64,000 nucleotides of DNA from Phenylobacterium sp. Root700 (GTDB lineage: Bacteria; Pseudomonadota; Alphaproteobacteria; Caulobacterales; Caulobacteraceae): positions 176,542 through 240,541 of the forward strand of contig NZ_LMHT01000015.1 of NCBI RefSeq assembly GCF_001429025.1, given 5' to 3'. Below, piece by piece: positions 33,065 through 42,669 of this stretch (position 1 is the stretch's first letter; every line of letters begins with the position of its first letter). Position numbers and translations under genes: made by a program. The notes below the pieces were generated by a model. That model did no database searches. It had not been told where the DNA came from and was given only the letters and a program-made list of their open reading frames with translations.

Positions 33065-35323
33065 ATGGCCATGCAGGGTGTCGCCATTCGGGGACAACGC
33101 AGTCTGCTTCGGCAGATTCGTGAGGCGCTTGCTTCAGGCGGGCCGGCGCAAACGCGCCTGGACAGCGTAGTGCGCATCATCGCCCGCTCGATGGTCGCCG
33201 AAGTCTGCTCGCTCTACATGCTCCGGGAACGCGGCGACATGGAGCTGTTCGCCACCGAAGGTCTGGATCCCGACGCCGTCCACGTCACCCGGATGAAGCC
33301 GGGCGAAGGCCTGGTCGGCGAGATCATGCGCCTGGGCCGGCCGCTGAACCTGTCGGACGCGCCGAACCACCCGGCCTTCTCCTACCGCCCCGAAACCGGC
33401 GAAGATCCCTTCCACGCCTTCATGGGCGTGCCGCTGCTGCGCGGCGGCCGCGCCATCGGCGTGCTGGTGGTCCAGAACCGCACCGAGCGCGGCTATACCG
33501 ACGACGAGGTCGAGGACCTGCAGATCGTCGCCATGGTGCTGGCCGAGATGGTCGCCGGCAGCGAGCTGGAAGGCGAACTCAAGGGCGTCGAGATCGCGCC
33601 CCACCGGCCCGAGCGGCTGATCGGCTCGAAGTTCGCCGACGGCCTGGCCCTCGGCGTCGCCGTCCTGCACGAGCCGCCGGTCGCCCCCTCTCAGCTGCTG
33701 GCCGAGGACGTCGTCGCCGAAGAGGCCAAGCTCAAGACCGCCATCCAGGGACTCCAGGCCCAGATCGACGAGATGCTGGAGGGCCAGCACGGCCTGGTCG
33801 ACGCCTCCTACGAGGTGCTCGACACCTATCGGATGTTCGCCCACGACCGCGGCTGGAACCGGTCGCTGGAGGACGCCGTCCGCAACGGCCTGACCGCCGA
33901 GGCGGCGGTCGAACGGGTTCGCTCCGAACACCGCGCCCGCCTGGGCCAGGCCCGCGATCCCTACCTGCGCGAGCGGCTGCACGACTTCGAGGACCTGGCC
34001 GACCGGCTGCTGCGTCACCTCTCCGGCGACGGGCACGTGGCGCGCGAACTGCCGCAGAACGCCATCCTGATCGCCCGCAACCTCGGCCCCGCCGACCTGC
34101 TGGAATACGACCGCACCAAGCTGGCCGGCCTGCTGCTGGAAGAAGGCTCTTCGGCCAGCCACGCGGCCATCGTCGCCCGCGCCCTGGACATCCCCTGCGT
34201 CGGCCGCCTGCCTGGCCTGCGCGACCGGGTGTCGGAAGGCGACCCCGTGATCGTCGACGCCGAGACCGGCGAAGCCTATCTGCGCCCGCGCCCCGACGTG
34301 GTGAAGGCGCTGCAGGCCCGGCTGGAAGTCCGCCTCCAGCGCCGCGCCGAGTTCGCCAAGCTGCGCGACACGCCCGCCTTCACTCGCGACGGCGCCAAGA
34401 TCACCCTGCTGATGAACGCCGGCCTCGACGTCGATCTCGACATCCTGGGCGAGACCGGAGCCGAGGGCATCGGCCTGTTCCGCACCGAGTTCCAGTTCAT
34501 GGTCGCCGAGGAGATGCCGCGCTTCAACGCCCAGGCTGCGCTCTATGGCCGGGTGATGGACGCCGCCGGCGACCGGCCCGTCACCTTCCGCACGCTCGAT
34601 CTCGGCGGCGACAAGGTGCTGCCCTACATGGAGGCCGAGCGCGAGGAGAACCCCGCCCTCGGCTGGCGCGCCATCCGCATGGGCCTGGACCGCCCGGCCC
34701 TGCTGCGCCTGCAACTGCGCGCCCTGATCGCCGCGGCTCGCGGGCGGGCGCTGCGCATCATGTTTCCGCTGGTGGCCAGCGTGGACGAGTTCCGCGCCGC
34801 CCGCGCCCTGGTCGACCACGAGGTCGCCTGGGCCCAGCGCCGCGGACGCCCCGCCCCCTCGCGCCTCGACGTCGGCGCGATGATCGAGGCGCCGTCGCTG
34901 ATCTGGCACCTGGACGCCCTGCTGCCGATGACCGACTTCGTCAGCGTCGGCACCAACGACCTGATGCAGTACCTGTTCGCCGCCGACCGGGGAAACCCGC
35001 GCGTGGCCGACCGTTACGACTTCCTGTCGCCTCCGGCCCTGCGGGCGTTGGAGACGATCCAGAAGGCCTGCGAGGAATCCGGAACGCCGGTCTCGGTCTG
35101 CGGCGAGATGGCCGGCAGACCGCTGGAGGCCTTCGTCCTGGTGGCGCTGGGCTTCGACCGCCTGTCCATGCCGCCGGCCGGCGTCGGGCCGGTCAAGCAG
35201 ATGGTGCTGTCCTGCGATCGCGAGGCGGCTCGGCGCGGGGTTCAGACCCTGATCCGCGGCTCGGCGGGAACAATCCGCAACGAGATCGAGACGCTCGCGC
35301 GCAAATTGTATCTGGCGATCTAG
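33065..35323 (+). CDS. ptsP: PEP-protein phosphotransferase EI-Ntr
   Basis: PtsP is the nitrogen-type enzyme I that starts the regulatory phosphorelay PEP to EI-Ntr to NPr to EIIA-Ntr. I start at ATG 33065, ~11 nt after GGGAGAG. The open frame upstream is compositionally non-coding. The 752-residue protein has an N-terminal GAF domain (about 20-155), a swivelling domain with phospho-His366 (GSSASHAAIVARA), and a C-terminal PEP-binding TIM barrel with GIGLFRTEFQFM, SVGTNDLMQYLFAADR and catalytic Cys679 (VCGEMAGRP). GAF-EI fusion and the absence of a sugar-PTS neighbour are typical of EI-Ntr. Confidence 0.97.
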   Translation: MAMQGVAIRGQRSLLRQIREALASGGPAQTRLDSVVRIIARSMVAEVCSLYMLRERGDMELFATEGLDPDAVHVTRMKPGEGLVGEIMRLGRPLNLSDAPNHPAFSYRPETGEDPFHAFMGVPLLRGGRAIGVLVVQNRTERGYTDDEVEDLQIVAMVLAEMVAGSELEGELKGVEIAPHRPERLIGSKFADGLALGVAVLHEPPVAPSQLLAEDVVAEEAKLKTAIQGLQAQIDEMLEGQHGLVDASYEVLDTYRMFAHDRGWNRSLEDAVRNGLTAEAAVERVRSEHRARLGQARDPYLRERLHDFEDLADRLLRHLSGDGHVARELPQNAILIARNLGPADLLEYDRTKLAGLLLEEGSSASHAAIVARALDIPCVGRLPGLRDRVSEGDPVIVDAETGEAYLRPRPDVVKALQARLEVRLQRRAEFAKLRDTPAFTRDGAKITLLMNAGLDVDLDILGETGAEGIGLFRTEFQFMVAEEMPRFNAQAALYGRVMDAAGDRPVTFRTLDLGGDKVLPYMEAEREENPALGWRAIRMGLDRPALLRLQLRALIAAARGRALRIMFPLVASVDEFRAARALVDHEVAWAQRRGRPAPSRLDVGAMIEAPSLIWHLDALLPMTDFVSVGTNDLMQYLFAADRGNPRVADRYDFLSPPALRALETIQKACEESGTPVSVCGEMAGRPLEAFVLVALGFDRLSMPPAGVGPVKQMVLSCDREAARRGVQTLIRGSAGTIRNEIETLARKLYLAI

Positions 35324-35490
35324 AATTCGCGCTGCGAAGGACCAGGGCCACGCGGCCCGCGTCTGATTAACGCATTGAATTCCGACGCCTAGAATGATAT
35401 TTACAATGGAATATTAAGACCTAGACAGTAACGTTGGCGGCACGTGGTTTCGCCTTTAGATCGTAGCTTTAACAGGGGTGCCAGGTAGCC

Positions 35491-36489
35491 ATGCCGCTTG
35501 ATACTGGCGGGGTTACAAATCTGCATTTGAGGATGGACGGTGATCGCGAAGCGAACCGTCAAAACGCCCTCACGCCTAACCTGGATGCGGGCCCCGATAT
35601 TGGCGCGGCTCTGAAAGCCGCCCGCGAGTTGCGCGGTCTGAACCTGCAAGATCTCGCCGACAACACGCGAATCCGCCGCAGTTACCTGGCGGCGATCGAA
35701 GAAATGCGGCTGGACGAGCTGCCGTCGCGCCCCTTCACCATCGGTTATATTCGCGCCTACGCCGTCGCGCTCGGCCTGGACGGCGAGGCCGCCGTCGAAC
35801 GCTTCCGTCGCGAAGAGCCGCTGACCGACAACGCCCTGCGCGCGCCGATCGGCGTCAGCGAGAGCAAAGATCCCCGCCTGACCCTGATCGTCGGCGCCGG
35901 AATACTGGTGGTTGCGGCCATCATCCTTTGGAACATCGCGCAGCGCGCGATGAGCGAGGACGCTCCGCCACCCCACCGCGCGCCTGAATCAGCCTTGGCC
36001 AAGGCCAAGCTGGGCGCCCCGGCTGGTCCGGTGTCGCTCGGCGCGCCGCTGCCCGCGCCGGTCGAGTCGACGACGCCGGCCCCTTACGAAACCCCCGGCC
36101 TGGCGGCCGCGACCGCCGCCGACGGATCGTCCGACGCCGTGCTGGCCGCCAAGAAGCTGGCCGCGGCCAACCCGGTCACCGGCCCCGTGGAACCCACCCG
36201 GCCGCTGCCGCCGACCTTCATCCAAAAGGGCGCCATCTACGGCGCCGCGCCCCAATCCTCGGTCGTCACCTTGCAGGCTCTCAAGGGCAGCTCGCTGATC
36301 GTGCGCGGCAATGGCGGCGTGGTCTATTTCGCCCGGCAGCTGGCGGCGGGCGAAGCCTATCGGGTGCCGAACTTCGCCGGCCTGACCATCGACTCCACCG
36401 ACGACCACGCGTTCCAGGTCTTCGTCGGCGGCCAGTCCAAGGGCCTGCTGCCCTCCCCCACCATCTCGGCGTCGAAGCTCACGGGCTGA
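35491..36489 (+). CDS. rodZ: RodZ-like membrane HTH protein
   Basis: A 332-residue bitopic protein. The N-terminal Cro/HTH_25 domain (residues ~35-105) reads GAALKAARELRGLNLQDLA then RRSYLAAIEEMRLDELPSRPF. A single transmembrane helix follows (about 130-152, LTLIVGAGILVVAAIILW), then a Pro/Ala-rich periplasmic linker and a C-terminal DUF4115 domain (VVTLQALKGSSLIVRGNGGV onwards). This is the RodZ plan, in which the HTH contacts MreB and helps set rod shape. Symbol by architecture only. It stands between ptsP and a LOG-family gene. Confidence 0.9.
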   Translation: MPLDTGGVTNLHLRMDGDREANRQNALTPNLDAGPDIGAALKAARELRGLNLQDLADNTRIRRSYLAAIEEMRLDELPSRPFTIGYIRAYAVALGLDGEAAVERFRREEPLTDNALRAPIGVSESKDPRLTLIVGAGILVVAAIILWNIAQRAMSEDAPPPHRAPESALAKAKLGAPAGPVSLGAPLPAPVESTTPAPYETPGLAAATAADGSSDAVLAAKKLAAANPVTGPVEPTRPLPPTFIQKGAIYGAAPQSSVVTLQALKGSSLIVRGNGGVVYFARQLAAGEAYRVPNFAGLTIDSTDDHAFQVFVGGQSKGLLPSPTISASKLTG

Positions 36490-36561
36490 CCGCCCCGTGC
36501 GGTTGTCTTGCCCGCCCCCAGCGGCGAAGCTGCCTCCCAGTACAGTTGGGAGGCCAGAATC

Positions 36562-37350
36562 ATGAGCGCGGGCAAAGACGGTATCGACCGGGAACTGGCC
36601 AACGCCGCCCAAGTCGCCTCCCCCTCCTATCGCCTGGCCGCTCTCGACCCCGACTTCCTGCTGGGCGATTCCATGCGCGGCGTCCGCTTCCTGCTGGAAT
36701 TCTCCAAGGCCGACGAAGCCCTGCGCGCCTGGGGCGTGCGTTCGACCATCGTGGTGTTCGGCAGCGCCCGGGTCGGCGAGAACGGGAACGAGCGCCACGC
36801 CCGCTGGTACGCCGGGGCGCGTGAGTTCGGGCGCATCGCCTCGGAACGCGGCGGCGCGATCCTCAGCGGCGCCAAGCCCCGCGACAACGTGATCGCCACC
36901 GGCGGCGGGCCCGGCATCATGGAGGCGGCCAACCGTGGCGCGTCCGAGGCCGGAGCCCCCTCCATCGGCTTCAACATCACCCTGCCGCACGAGCAGTTCC
37001 CCAACCCCTATTCGACGCCGGAGCTGACCTTCCGCTTCCACTATTTCGGCATGCGCAAGATGCACCTGGCGATGCGCGCCAACGCCCTGGTGGTGTTCCC
37101 CGGCGGCTTTGGCACCCTGGACGAGCTGTTCGAGATCCTAACCCTGCGCCAGGCCGGCAAGGCGCCGCCGATTCCGGTCGTGCTGTTCGACGAGACCTAT
37201 TGGCGCTCGGTGATCAATTTCGACACCCTGGTCGCCGAAGGCATGATCAACCCCGGCGACCTCGACCTCTTCCAGTTCGCCGAGAACGCCGAGGCGGTCT
37301 GGGAGGCGCTGCTGGCCGGCGGGCTCAAGCCCGGCGAGGACATCACCTAG
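36562..37350 (+). CDS. LOG-family (lysine decarboxylase-like) nucleotide phosphoribohydrolase
   Basis: A 262-residue TIGR00730-type Rossmann protein. The start is the ATG at 36562, about 10 nt after GGGAGG. Signature motifs are GGGPGIMEAANRGA and PGGFGTLDELFEILTLRQ (PGGxGTxxE). Members such as LOG/PpnN/YgdH cleave the N-glycosidic bond of nucleoside monophosphates; some are cytokinin-activating enzymes. Length and motifs suggest the larger PpnN/YvdD-like subgroup. It is in the same direction as rodZ and ispG, 51 nt before the latter, and may be co-transcribed with it. Confidence 0.9.
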   Translation: MSAGKDGIDRELANAAQVASPSYRLAALDPDFLLGDSMRGVRFLLEFSKADEALRAWGVRSTIVVFGSARVGENGNERHARWYAGAREFGRIASERGGAILSGAKPRDNVIATGGGPGIMEAANRGASEAGAPSIGFNITLPHEQFPNPYSTPELTFRFHYFGMRKMHLAMRANALVVFPGGFGTLDELFEILTLRQAGKAPPIPVVLFDETYWRSVINFDTLVAEGMINPGDLDLFQFAENAEAVWEALLAGGLKPGEDIT

Positions 37351-37401
37351 GGCGAACGGCCCCCTCGCGTTTTGCCGCGAGAGGCCCTATTTTCTCAGGC
37401 T

Positions 37402-38544
37402 ATGAGCGTCCAAGATCATACCCACCTCCGCCCCTGGCGCGCCATCGACCGGCGAACCTCGCGCAAGATCCGCGTCGGCAATGTGGAGGTCGGCGGCGAC
37501 GCCCCGATCACGGTCCAGTCGATGACCAACACGCTGACGGCCGACGCCGCGGCGACCATCGACCAGATCCGCCAACTGGAAGAGGCCGGCGCCGACATCG
37601 TGCGGGTCTCTTGCCCCGACGAGGACTCCACCGCCGCGTTCAAGACCATCGCCCGGGAGTCCAAGGTCCCGCTCGTGGCGGACATCCACTTCCACTACAA
37701 GCGCGGCATCGAGGCGGCCAAGGCCGGCGCGGCCTGCCTGCGGATCAATCCGGGCAATATCGGCCGGCCCGACCGGGTGCGTGAAGTGATCCAGGCCGCC
37801 CGCGACTACGGCTGCTCGATGCGGATCGGCGTCAACGCCGGCAGCCTCGAACCCCACCTGCTGGAAAAGTACGGCGAGCCCTGCCCCGCCGCCATGGTCG
37901 AGAGCGCGCTCGATCACGCCCGCATCCTCCAAGACAACGACTTCCACGAGTTCAAGATCAGCGTGAAGGCCTCCGACGTCTTCATGACCGTGGCCGCCTA
38001 TCAGCAGCTGGCCGAGGCCATCGATTGCCCGCTGCATGTGGGCGTCACCGAGGCCGGCGCCCTGCGCAACGGCACGGTGAAGTCGGCGATCGGCATGGGC
38101 TCGCTGCTCTGGGCCGGGATCGGCGACACCATCCGGGTCAGCCTGGCGGCCGATCCGGTCGAGGAGATCAAGGTCGGCTTCGATATCCTGAAGTCGCTGG
38201 GTCTGCGCCATCGCGGCGTGAACATCATCGCCTGCCCCTCCTGCGCGCGGCAGGGCTTCAATGTCATCCAGACCGTGGAGACCTTGGAAGCCCGGCTGGC
38301 GCACATCTCCATGCCCATGAGCCTGTCGATCATCGGCTGCGTCGTGAACGGCCCGGGCGAAGCGCTGATGACCGATGTCGGCTTCACCGGCGGCGGCAAG
38401 GGCGCGGGCATGGTCTATCTGGCCGGCAAGGCCCATCACAAGATGGACAACGAGCGCATGGTCGAGCACATCGTCGAACTGGTCGAGGCCAAGGCGGCCG
38501 AACTTGCCAAGGCCGAGAACGCGACCCTGGCGGCGGCGGAATAA
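37402..38544 (+). CDS. ispG: (E)-4-hydroxy-3-methylbut-2-enyl-diphosphate synthase
   Basis: IspG (GcpE) carries out the penultimate step of the MEP isoprenoid pathway with a [4Fe-4S] cluster. The 380-residue protein starts at ATG 37402; the TTG 10 codons earlier is less likely. The TIM-barrel half contains [24 protein letters not shown] sequence. The C-terminal half has the cluster Cys in [14 protein letters not shown] (Cys-x2-Cys) and [11 protein letters not shown]. It is short, without the extra domain of plant enzymes, as usual for bacteria. Confidence 0.97.
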   Translation: MSVQDHTHLRPWRAIDRRTSRKIRVGNVEVGGDAPITVQSMTNTLTADAAATIDQIRQLEEAGADIVRVSCPDEDSTAAFKTIARESKVPLVADIHFHYKRGIEAAKAGAACLRINPGNIGRPDRVREVIQAARDYGCSMRIGVNAGSLEPHLLEKYGEPCPAAMVESALDHARILQDNDFHEFKISVKASDVFMTVAAYQQLAEAIDCPLHVGVTEAGALRNGTVKSAIGMGSLLWAGIGDTIRVSLAADPVEEIKVGFDILKSLGLRHRGVNIIACPSCARQGFNVIQTVETLEARLAHISMPMSLSIIGCVVNGPGEALMTDVGFTGGGKGAGMVYLAGKAHHKMDNERMVEHIVELVEAKAAELAKAENATLAAAE

Positions 38545-38633
38545 TTCTCCCGTCGCGCGAACGGCGGTTCACCGACTGTTACCCTCAGACGAATTAACCT
38601 AGGCCTCGGCCATCCTTCCCCCGAGGTGTTGTC

Positions 38634-39116
38634 GTGACCACGCTCCCCCCGTCGACTGACAATCGTCGCGCCATCGTGCGCATCGTCGGATACGAAATCG
38701 TGCGCATCGCGACCTCGATGGCCCGGATGCACGATGACGACATCATCGAGTACGTGATCTTCACGGCGATCTGGGTGCTCAACACCCAGCACCTGATCAC
38801 CGACAAGCGATACGCTCAGCTGAAGAGCATCCCGCCAGACACCGCCAGGCGCCCGGTCACCATGGACGAACTGCGCCGCACCACGCCGATGCCGGACCAC
38901 ATCCTGGTCTCCTATGTCGAGCAGCTGGTCGAGAAGGGGATTGTCGAGCGTACCCCCCGCGGACTGGTGGTCCCCACCGCGGTCTTCACCCAGCCTGAAA
39001 TGCTGGACGGCACCAACGAGCTGTACGGCCGCATGATGGCCATGGTCTCAACCATGCGCGGCGCGGGCTTCAGTTTCGGCGAGGAGCCTGAGCACCTCGC
39101 CCACGGGACGCATTGA
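38634..39116 (+). CDS. Unknown conserved protein, first of two tandem paralogues
   Basis: A 160-residue cytoplasmic protein starting at GTG after CCGAGG. It opens with TDNRRAIVRIVGYEIVRI and is mainly helical. The middle (residues 75-115, MDELRRTTPMPDHILVSYVE then KGIVERTPRGLVVP) looks like a winged-helix fold. The C-terminus ends FSFGEEPEHL. It shares order and motifs over its whole length with the next gene, so the pair arose by duplication. I recognise no named family. A TTAACC half-site lies upstream at 38596. Confidence 0.72.
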   Translation: MTTLPPSTDNRRAIVRIVGYEIVRIATSMARMHDDDIIEYVIFTAIWVLNTQHLITDKRYAQLKSIPPDTARRPVTMDELRRTTPMPDHILVSYVEQLVEKGIVERTPRGLVVPTAVFTQPEMLDGTNELYGRMMAMVSTMRGAGFSFGEEPEHLAHGTH

Positions 39117-39125
39117 GGACCATCT

Positions 39126-39596
39126 GTGAGTAGCCCGCCGCCTCCTGGAACCGACAACCGCCGCGCCGTGCTCCGCGCCGTCGTCTTTGAAGTGCTCAAG
39201 GCGCAGCGCTCGCTCGCAAAGCTGCACAATGGCGACATGTTCGCCCTGATGGTCTTCACCACCATCTGGAGCGCCAACGGCGAGCATCTGATCGGCGATC
39301 CCCGCTATGCCGGCCTGCGCGACATCGCCCCCGACAGCACCATCACCCCGATCACCGACGACCAGTTGCAACGCGCCCTGGGCGCGCCGCGCGACATGGT
39401 CGATCGCTACGTGAAGGCGTTCCTCGAGGATGGCTGGATCGAACGCGTTCCCGGCGGCCTCGCCGCCCCGAGAGCGGTGTTCACCTCGCCCGAGATGATG
39501 GACGCGGCTAACGAGGTCTATGACCGCATCATCGGCCTGGTCAGCGCCCTGCGCTTGGTCGGCTTTGGCCTAGGCGAAGAGCCGACGCCGTCCTGA
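39126..39596 (+). CDS. Unknown conserved protein, second of two tandem paralogues
   Basis: A 156-residue paralogue of the preceding gene, starting at GTG 9 nt after its stop. Shared features in the same order are TDNRRAVLRAVVFEVLKAQR, a winged-helix-like centre (DDQLQRALGAPRDMVDRYVK, then GWIERVPGGLAAP), FTSPEMMDAANEVYDRI, and a VGFGLGEEP end. It is Cys-free, with no signal or membrane segment. The two are surely co-transcribed. The function is unknown; a DNA-binding or regulatory heterodimer is one reading. Confidence 0.72.
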   Translation: MSSPPPPGTDNRRAVLRAVVFEVLKAQRSLAKLHNGDMFALMVFTTIWSANGEHLIGDPRYAGLRDIAPDSTITPITDDQLQRALGAPRDMVDRYVKAFLEDGWIERVPGGLAAPRAVFTSPEMMDAANEVYDRIIGLVSALRLVGFGLGEEPTPS

Positions 39597-39711
39597 GGGG
39601 CCGACCGCCTCGATTTCAAATTGAACTTTGTCAAAGATGACGCCCCCGTCACCTCTTGCGTCCTTCGCATACCCTTGGTTAGGTGCGCATCCAAAACCAG
39701 GGAGAAACACG

Positions 39712-40005
39712 ATGTCCGCAGACGGCAACTGGAAGATCACCATTCAATCGCCGATGGGCGCTCAAGAGGTCGAGGCTTCGATCACCACCAGCGGCGACAC
39801 CTTCACCGGCACGACCAGCGGCCGGATGGGCGAGCAAACCATCGAGGGTAAGGTCGCCGGCGACACCCTGACCTGGTCGAGCGCGATCAGCCAACCGATG
39901 CCGATGACGCTGGAGTTCTCCGCCACCGTGGCCGGCGACGCCATGACCGGCAACGTGAAGCTGGGCGCCTTCGGCAACGCCCCGCTGACCGGCGTTCGCG
40001 TCTAA
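39712..40005 (+). CDS. Small beta-rich protein of unknown function
   Basis: A 97-residue protein starting at ATG 39712 after AGGGAG. It consists of alternating short strands and turns: WKITIQSPMGAQEVEASITT, then TFTGTTSGRMGEQTIEG and GDTLTWSSAIS. This suggests a small beta-barrel or lipocalin-like sheet. It has no signal peptide. Similar short proteins are found in many Caulobacter and sphingomonad genomes without function, as I recall. A strong terminator follows 24 nt after the stop, so it is probably monocistronic. Confidence 0.75.
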   Translation: MSADGNWKITIQSPMGAQEVEASITTSGDTFTGTTSGRMGEQTIEGKVAGDTLTWSSAISQPMPMTLEFSATVAGDAMTGNVKLGAFGNAPLTGVRV

Positions 40006-40028
40006 GATACCTCGCGAAAGCGATGATG

Positions 40029-40060
40029 AAGGGCCCCCTCCTCGCGGAGGGGGCCTTTTT
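40029..40060 (+). terminator. Terminator after the small beta-rich protein
   Basis: The stem AAGGGCCCCCTCC/GGAGGGGGCCTTTT with a TCGC-type loop runs directly into TTTTT. Confidence 0.9.
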
Positions 40061-40140
40061 CGTTGCGCGTCTGGGCGTTTGGCAACGGCGCTCGGGACCG
40101 CTAGAGAGGCGTCCCCACATTCACCCGTGACTGGAATACC

Positions 40141-41217
40141 GTGCGTCTTCCCCAGGCCAGACTGGATCAGGTCCTAGACCGCTTCCGCGAGATCGAGGCG
40201 CGCATGGGCGCGGCCACGGACGGGGCGGAAATCGTTCGCCTGTCCAAGGAACACGCCGAGTTGAAGCCGGTGGCCGACGCCGTCATGGCGGTGGCCCGCG
40301 CGCGCGACGAACTGCCCGAGCTCGAAGAGATGGCCAAGGCCGGTGATCCGGAGATGGCGGCCATGGCGCAGGACGAACTGCAGGCGCTGAACGACCGGCT
40401 GCCCGGCCTCGAGCACGAGGTCGCCCTGCTGCTCGCGCCCAAGGACAAGGACGAGAACGCCTCGGCGATCCTGGAAGTCCGCGCCGGCACCGGCGGCGAC
40501 GAGGCCGCCCTGTTCGCCGGCGACCTGTTCCGCATGTACCAGCGCTACGCCCAGACCCGCGGCTGGCGCGTCGAGATCGACTCGATCTCCGAGGGCGAAG
40601 TCGGCGGCTACAAGGAAATCATCGCCTCGATCACCGGCGACGGCGTGTTCGGCCGGCTGAAATTCGAGAGCGGCGTCCACCGGGTGCAGCGCGTGCCCGA
40701 GACCGAAGCCGGCGGCCGCATCCACACCTCGGCCGCCACCGTCGCGGTGCTGCCCGAGGTCGAGAACGTCGAGATCGAGATCCGCGACCAGGACCTGCGG
40801 ATCGACACCTACCGCTCGTCCGGGGCCGGCGGCCAGCACGTCAACAAGACCGACTCCGCCGTGCGCATCACCCACCTTCCCACCGGGATCGTGGTCACCT
40901 CGTCGGAAAAGTCGCAGCACCAGAACCGGGCGCGGGCCATGAAGGTCCTGCAGGCCAGGCTCTATGACCAGCAGCGCGAAGCCCTCGACAGCGCCCGCGC
41001 CGACGCCCGCAAGAACCAGGTCGGCTCGGGCGATCGCTCCGAACGCATCCGCACCTACAACTTCCCGCAAGGCCGGGTGACCGATCACCGGATCAACCTG
41101 ACGCTCTACAATCTGGCCAAGGTCATCGAGGGCGAAGGGCTGGACGACGTGATCAATCCGCTGATCGCCGAAGACCAGGCCGCCCGCCTCTCGGCGCTGG
41201 AAGACGAGTACAACTAG
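40141..41217 (+). CDS. prfA: Peptide chain release factor 1
   Basis: RF1 reads UAA and UAG and releases the finished protein on the ribosome. The 358-residue protein is full length and starts at GTG. The stop-codon-reading tripeptide is PET at 186-188 ([14 protein letters not shown]), and the hydrolysis motif GGQ is at 230-232 ([20 protein letters not shown]). Gln232 is the expected methylation target of PrmC, whose gene lies 2.2 kb downstream. The usual prfA-prmC adjacency is interrupted by a membrane-protein gene on the other strand and a MOSC gene. Confidence 0.98.
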   Translation: MRLPQARLDQVLDRFREIEARMGAATDGAEIVRLSKEHAELKPVADAVMAVARARDELPELEEMAKAGDPEMAAMAQDELQALNDRLPGLEHEVALLLAPKDKDENASAILEVRAGTGGDEAALFAGDLFRMYQRYAQTRGWRVEIDSISEGEVGGYKEIIASITGDGVFGRLKFESGVHRVQRVPETEAGGRIHTSAATVAVLPEVENVEIEIRDQDLRIDTYRSSGAGGQHVNKTDSAVRITHLPTGIVVTSSEKSQHQNRARAMKVLQARLYDQQREALDSARADARKNQVGSGDRSERIRTYNFPQGRVTDHRINLTLYNLAKVIEGEGLDDVINPLIAEDQAARLSALEDEYN

Positions 41218-41293
41218 AGCGCTTTCCGGCGAAGTGAACGCCGGATCGACGCCAGAAAGCGCGACAAAGCAAAGACCTAGAGCGCAGCGCGCT

Positions 41294-42517
41294 TTAACGC
41301 CGGAGCGCCCTGCGGACGCGCTCGGCCTGACGGCGGCCGTCGTCGACCGCCCGCTCCTTGATCCTGGAAATGTCCAGATGGAAGGCCAGGCCCACGGTGT
41401 CGGCCATCGCCGCGCCACGCTCGCCCATCGGGGCCGCCGGACCGATCGTGGTGTCCAGCGCCGTCTGGTGCTCGATCTCTGCGTTCAGCTCGGCGCCGAG
41501 CAGCACGACCATCACCGAAAACCAGATCCACATCATGAATCCGATCACCGCCCCCAGCGAGCCATAGGTCACGTCGAAGTGGGCGACGTTGTTGACGTAC
41601 CAGGAAAAGCCCAGCGACCCGCCCAGCCAGAAGCACGCCGCCATCACGCCGCCGACCGAGACCCACCGCCAGCGCGCCCTGGCCCGGCAAGGGGCCAGCC
41701 GATAGATCATCGAAAAGGCGGCCGCCGCCATCAGCAGCAGCACCAGCCACCGCAAAGGGATCCAGATGCTCGCCAGTTCGTGCAGGCCTAGCCGCTCGAA
41801 GACCAGGGGCGTGGCCACCAGGATGGCGCTCATCACCACCAGGAACACCAGCGCGCCGAAGGTGAAGCCGTAGGTCAGGGCGGTGCGCCGCACGAAGTGA
41901 CGCTTTTCGGCCTCGTCGTAGGCGATGTTCAGACCATCGAAGAGCGCCTTCATCCCGGCGTTGGCCGACCAGACCGACAGCAGCAGGCTGATCAGAAAGG
42001 CCACCGACAACGTGGCTTGAGGCCGGCTGGCCAACCGCATCATCTGGTCGCCCACGATCCCGACCACCTCCTCGGGGAACACCGTGGCCATCTCCGCCAG
42101 CTGCTTCTGGACCGCGCCCACATCGGCGAAGATCCCGTAGAGCGAGACGAACACCCCGATGGCCGGAAACAGCGCCAGCAGGGTGTAGAAGGTGACGCCC
42201 CCGGCGACCGCGGGCAGCCGGTCGCGACCGATCTCCTGATAGGTTCGCCAGAGAATGTCCTTCCAGCCGATCGGTGGAATCCGATGCGGGCCGTGGGCCA
42301 GCCGGCCGCGGCCGGGCTCGGCGATATCGAAGGCCTCCGGCGTCGCCTCGGCCTGCACGCTGAGGCCAGGCTTGGGCTTCATGACGCTGCGCCGCCAGAG
42401 CTCGGTCATGGCGACCAGCCCAACCCAGGGCGCCGCACGCAGGAGGATCGGCCCTGCCACGCGAAGCCCCGACTTGATCGACCGTAGTGAAATCTCTGGT
42501 CGTCGCACGCTTCGCAC
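41294..42517 (-). CDS. YihY/BrkB-family inner membrane protein
   Basis: A 407-residue membrane protein with about six helices. The hallmark region RDRLPAVAGGVTFYTLLALFPAIG starts near residue 98 (split here for brevity), followed by SVWSANAGMKALFDGLNIAY and a WYVNNVAHFDVTYGSLGAVI stretch, as in YihY/BrkB proteins. Earlier annotation as ribonuclease BN is obsolete; the function of the family is unclear, possibly envelope stress or transport. The likely start is GTG 42517 but the N-terminal ~50 residues are poorly anchored, so a later start is possible. It lies between prfA and the MOSC gene on the opposite strand. Confidence 0.88.
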   Translation of the reverse strand: MRSVRRPEISLRSIKSGLRVAGPILLRAAPWVGLVAMTELWRRSVMKPKPGLSVQAEATPEAFDIAEPGRGRLAHGPHRIPPIGWKDILWRTYQEIGRDRLPAVAGGVTFYTLLALFPAIGVFVSLYGIFADVGAVQKQLAEMATVFPEEVVGIVGDQMMRLASRPQATLSVAFLISLLLSVWSANAGMKALFDGLNIAYDEAEKRHFVRRTALTYGFTFGALVFLVVMSAILVATPLVFERLGLHELASIWIPLRWLVLLLMAAAAFSMIYRLAPCRARARWRWVSVGGVMAACFWLGGSLGFSWYVNNVAHFDVTYGSLGAVIGFMMWIWFSVMVVLLGAELNAEIEHQTALDTTIGPAAPMGERGAAMADTVGLAFHLDISRIKERAVDDGRRQAERVRRALRR

Positions 42518-42669
42518 ACCTCAAACCGAGCTTCAAAAACCCGCCAGATCGGCGCCCGTTCCGGTGGTTGTAGCGCGCAAAGCCGAACGACGCCCCCTCG
42601 GGCTCGCCGCGCCGCCTATCAGGACATAAGCTGCTTGTCCCGCCCTCGAGCTTGCAGGTACCAGGGACC

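Noticed and set aside
33134..34909. Minus-strand 591-codon frame opposite ptsP
   Set aside because: Shadow of ptsP; composition is that of antisense GC-rich code.
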